64,000 bases of DNA, taken from NCBI GenBank assembly GCA_023238725.1, contig CM041548.1, positions 13,785,752-13,849,751 of the forward strand, in the 5' to 3' direction. Origin of the DNA: Scortum barcoo (taxonomy: Eukaryota; Chordata; Actinopteri; Centrarchiformes; Terapontidae). This document shows, piece after piece, positions 61,788 to 64,000 of this stretch. The notes under the pieces are model-generated. The model saw nothing but the letters and a program-made list of their open reading frames with translations, made no database searches and had not been told where the DNA came from. Both the position numbers and the translations under genes were made by a program. Position 1 is the first letter of the stretch, and every line of letters begins with the position of its first letter.

Positions 61788-61826
<39 letters not shown>
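61771..61826. repeat. (CA)n-(TC)n-(CA)n compound microsatellite
   Basis: CA repeats, then about 8 TC units, then about 12 CA units. Confidence 0.95.
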
Positions 61827-61827
<1 letters not shown>

Positions 61828-64000
61828 AACCAAAATGAGTTTCACACAGAGGCAACGCTCTAAAGACAAAAGAGCTGTACCTGAACACACCATTTATAAT
61901 CTGGTTCTGCCAAAAATCTCATTTGAACAGCCTTGCATTTGCTCCCTATTACAATTTCCATTTGATTTTCACACCGTATTTATTACTTTAATGCATATTT
62001 TAGTCGAACCTCATATAACTGTGCTTCAATTTACAGCTGCAGTCTTTCATTTACAAAGTTTCAAATTAAGACAAAGGGGGAAAAATGTTGGCAGGCAGGA
62101 CCTCTAAACTTTAACAGTATGGCAAATAAAATGTAGTTAGCAAACTCAGAAGCTTTTTAAAGACACTGGAGTCACTGTTTTATTAAATGTAATAACTGAT
62201 TTTGCTATTATTCTGCTTGAATAACAGTGTGGATTTTATGTTAGTCCAGGTTTTAAGCCCTAACTTCTTGCGTGCTTACCTCAAACAGTTCCTTTCAAGA
62301 TTAAGAGTACACATAAATACACATACAAGTCGTCAGTGTTTTCTCTCAAAATCGCCGGTGTTCTTGTTCTCAGTTAGACTGTACTTTGTATCCATAACAA
62401 GTGTATCTAACGTTCAGAATGAAAGTTTAATAGATTTTGGGCCACCACTTCATGAAAATTTGATGTCAGTGCTTTCAAGCACAATGAAGCAAATGCAAAG
62501 TGATTCCTACCTACGTTTGGTGTTGTTTCTTGACAGAAAGTTCAAACAATGGCTCTTTGTCGCAACCTCAGTCAAAGTTTCTGTGACATTTATAACCACT
62601 GTTTTCAAGTTGAAATATTGGAAGTGAATTTTTAATGGATGTGTAAAGAAGTGTCGACCTGGATTAAAAATGGAATTGGGTAGAAGGATATGAAGGGATC
62701 CCTTCTTACTGTTTAAGAATAGGAAAAGGAACACTTACTTGACACTTACTTGACAATCCTTGATAAAAGTGAGAAAAGGAGGGAAATATGATGCCTGTAG
62801 GGCCATATAGTCTAACAAACCTGTCATTTTCACCACATCGTGCCTTATGGTGCACTTCAGCAAAATCCTAATGAACTTTGCTCTTCGAAAATATCCTGAT
62901 TTTTTTTTTTTGGATGCGCATCATCAATGAAATCTGCTCTGAATTCTTTTCTCCATCGTTCCTCCTTCCATTCTCTTCATTTTAAACTCCTGCCATGTAA
63001 TTATGCATCCCTCCTGTCTATCTGTTTTGTATTTAACTGCAGAAATGTCTTTCTGGGCATAACTCTGTGTACGTGGCTGACTTTCTCTTCTTGTGTGATC
63101 ACCCGTGTCTGTTGGTGTGTCTGCGTCTGTTTGATTCAGTGTCTCAGAGCGTGAATCTGTGTGTGTGTGTGTGTGTATTTGAGAGAGAATGGAAGGAAGG
63201 TTGCCGCTGATATTGGTAATGTGGCACTTTGCCAGTCTCATTAGCTTAGCATGCAGTGGGCAGCCTGCCCAGATAGACACTATGGTGTGTGTGTTTGTTT
63301 GAGTGTGTGTGTATTTGTGTGTCTGTGTCTGAGAGCGTCAGGGCCAGTAGATGCCACCACTCTGGCTGATGGTTCCAATAATGGTATTGGAGGAAGAGAG
63401 AAAGCGAAAGCAAAGAAGAGATAGAGAAAGAGTGTGTTTGAGAGTGAAAGTTAGTTTGGTTTTATTTATTCAAGATCTCTCATCAAGGTCAAGATCCCTC
63501 TCACAAGAGAGATCTGGGAACTAATTACACCTACATGACATCACGAAGGAGAAAAATCATTCACTCAAAAGTGAACAGTGAAGCACTAAGGAGCATGTCT
63601 CTAACTACTTCAAGTTGTGTTAATTCTGTTACCTTACTGAAAACAGTACTGTAAACCTCCTCATTAAAGCGCTGGGATGGTGACCTTTTAAGGCTAGTCT
63701 CTCCTGCGATCTGGTTTTATGGTTTTTAGGTCTGAAGTCAACTGATAATCCCTCAGCAGTTTAAATAAAAGGTCTTATAAATAAAGGCACAGGTATGCTG
63801 ATGGCCTCTAGATGCCAGTGATGACCAGCCAACCTTTTCAACTCGCTGTGGTGAGAGTGAAGGATGTCTAATAATTTAGATGGTACTGTGGTAGAGAGCA
63901 TCCAGTGCTTTGAGTATAGAGGCAGCAGCATTCAGAGAATCACCAGTGTAGACATTATGTGTGGACTGATTGGATTGTTCTTGTGAGATGCGCGTTTCGG
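61827..64000. other. Intron-like non-coding DNA with TG repeats
   Basis: (TG)n at 63,159-63,177 and TG-rich runs near 63,284-63,330; poly-T at 62,900-62,911. No exon recognised. csmd3 exon 1, expected on the minus strand to the right of 39,106, is not visible here. Confidence 0.55.

Overview
The window reads as ray-finned fish (teleost) nuclear DNA. The evidence is one vertebrate csmd3-type CUB exon, two-exon trace amine-associated receptor (TAAR) copies of the teleost type, fish-type L2, RTE and L1-Tx1 retrotransposon remains, and abundant CA, GA, TATC and AT simple repeats. Confident protein-coding sequence is very sparse: one intact exon on the minus strand at 38,884-39,106. Everything else I can place is intronic or flanking DNA of that gene, or material inserted into it.

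Layout. 1-7,530 is ordinary AT-rich intron-like DNA with simple repeats. 7,531-9,000 and 33,165-34,739 are a near-identical direct repeat. Each copy carries the 3' end of an L1-Tx1 LINE that is itself interrupted by another LINE tail ending in (TATC)n. Between the copies lies a block of about 24 kb. It starts with a 500-N gap, then a minus-strand remnant of an adintovirus/Maverick (Polinton)-type element (9,501-10,823) with capsid-like and core-like reading frames. After that comes a tandem array of four minus-strand TAAR copies (A 11,809-13,064; B 16,486-17,660; C 20,882-22,070; D 27,208-28,392) and the truncated start of a fifth unit (32,617-33,160). The array is broken up by L2 fragments (18,442-19,925 plus; 22,952-25,645 minus), an unclassified insertion (28,946-29,301), and two internally deleted LINEs back to back (29,441-31,604 plus; 31,606-32,616 minus).

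Each TAAR copy has a 173-nt-class exon 1 and an 817-nt-class exon 2 with conserved splice sites. An undamaged copy would encode 329 residues. All four carry frame-disrupting small insertions, mostly duplications of a dinucleotide. I call them pseudogenes, with the caveat that assembly or consensus error would look similar. The family lacks Asp3.32 and keeps Asp5.42, the arrangement described for non-classical amine-binding fish TAARs.

35,396-64,000 is again ordinary intron-like DNA holding the csmd3 exon, a probable tRNA-derived SINE, microsatellites and long purine/pyrimidine-biased tracts. The exon and the TAAR array share a strand, so the array probably lies in the intron downstream of this exon. 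The direct repeat, the gap inside the (TATC)n tract and the shared breakpoints leave two readings open: a real 24-kb insertion/duplication, or a misassembly joining a TAAR contig into csmd3.
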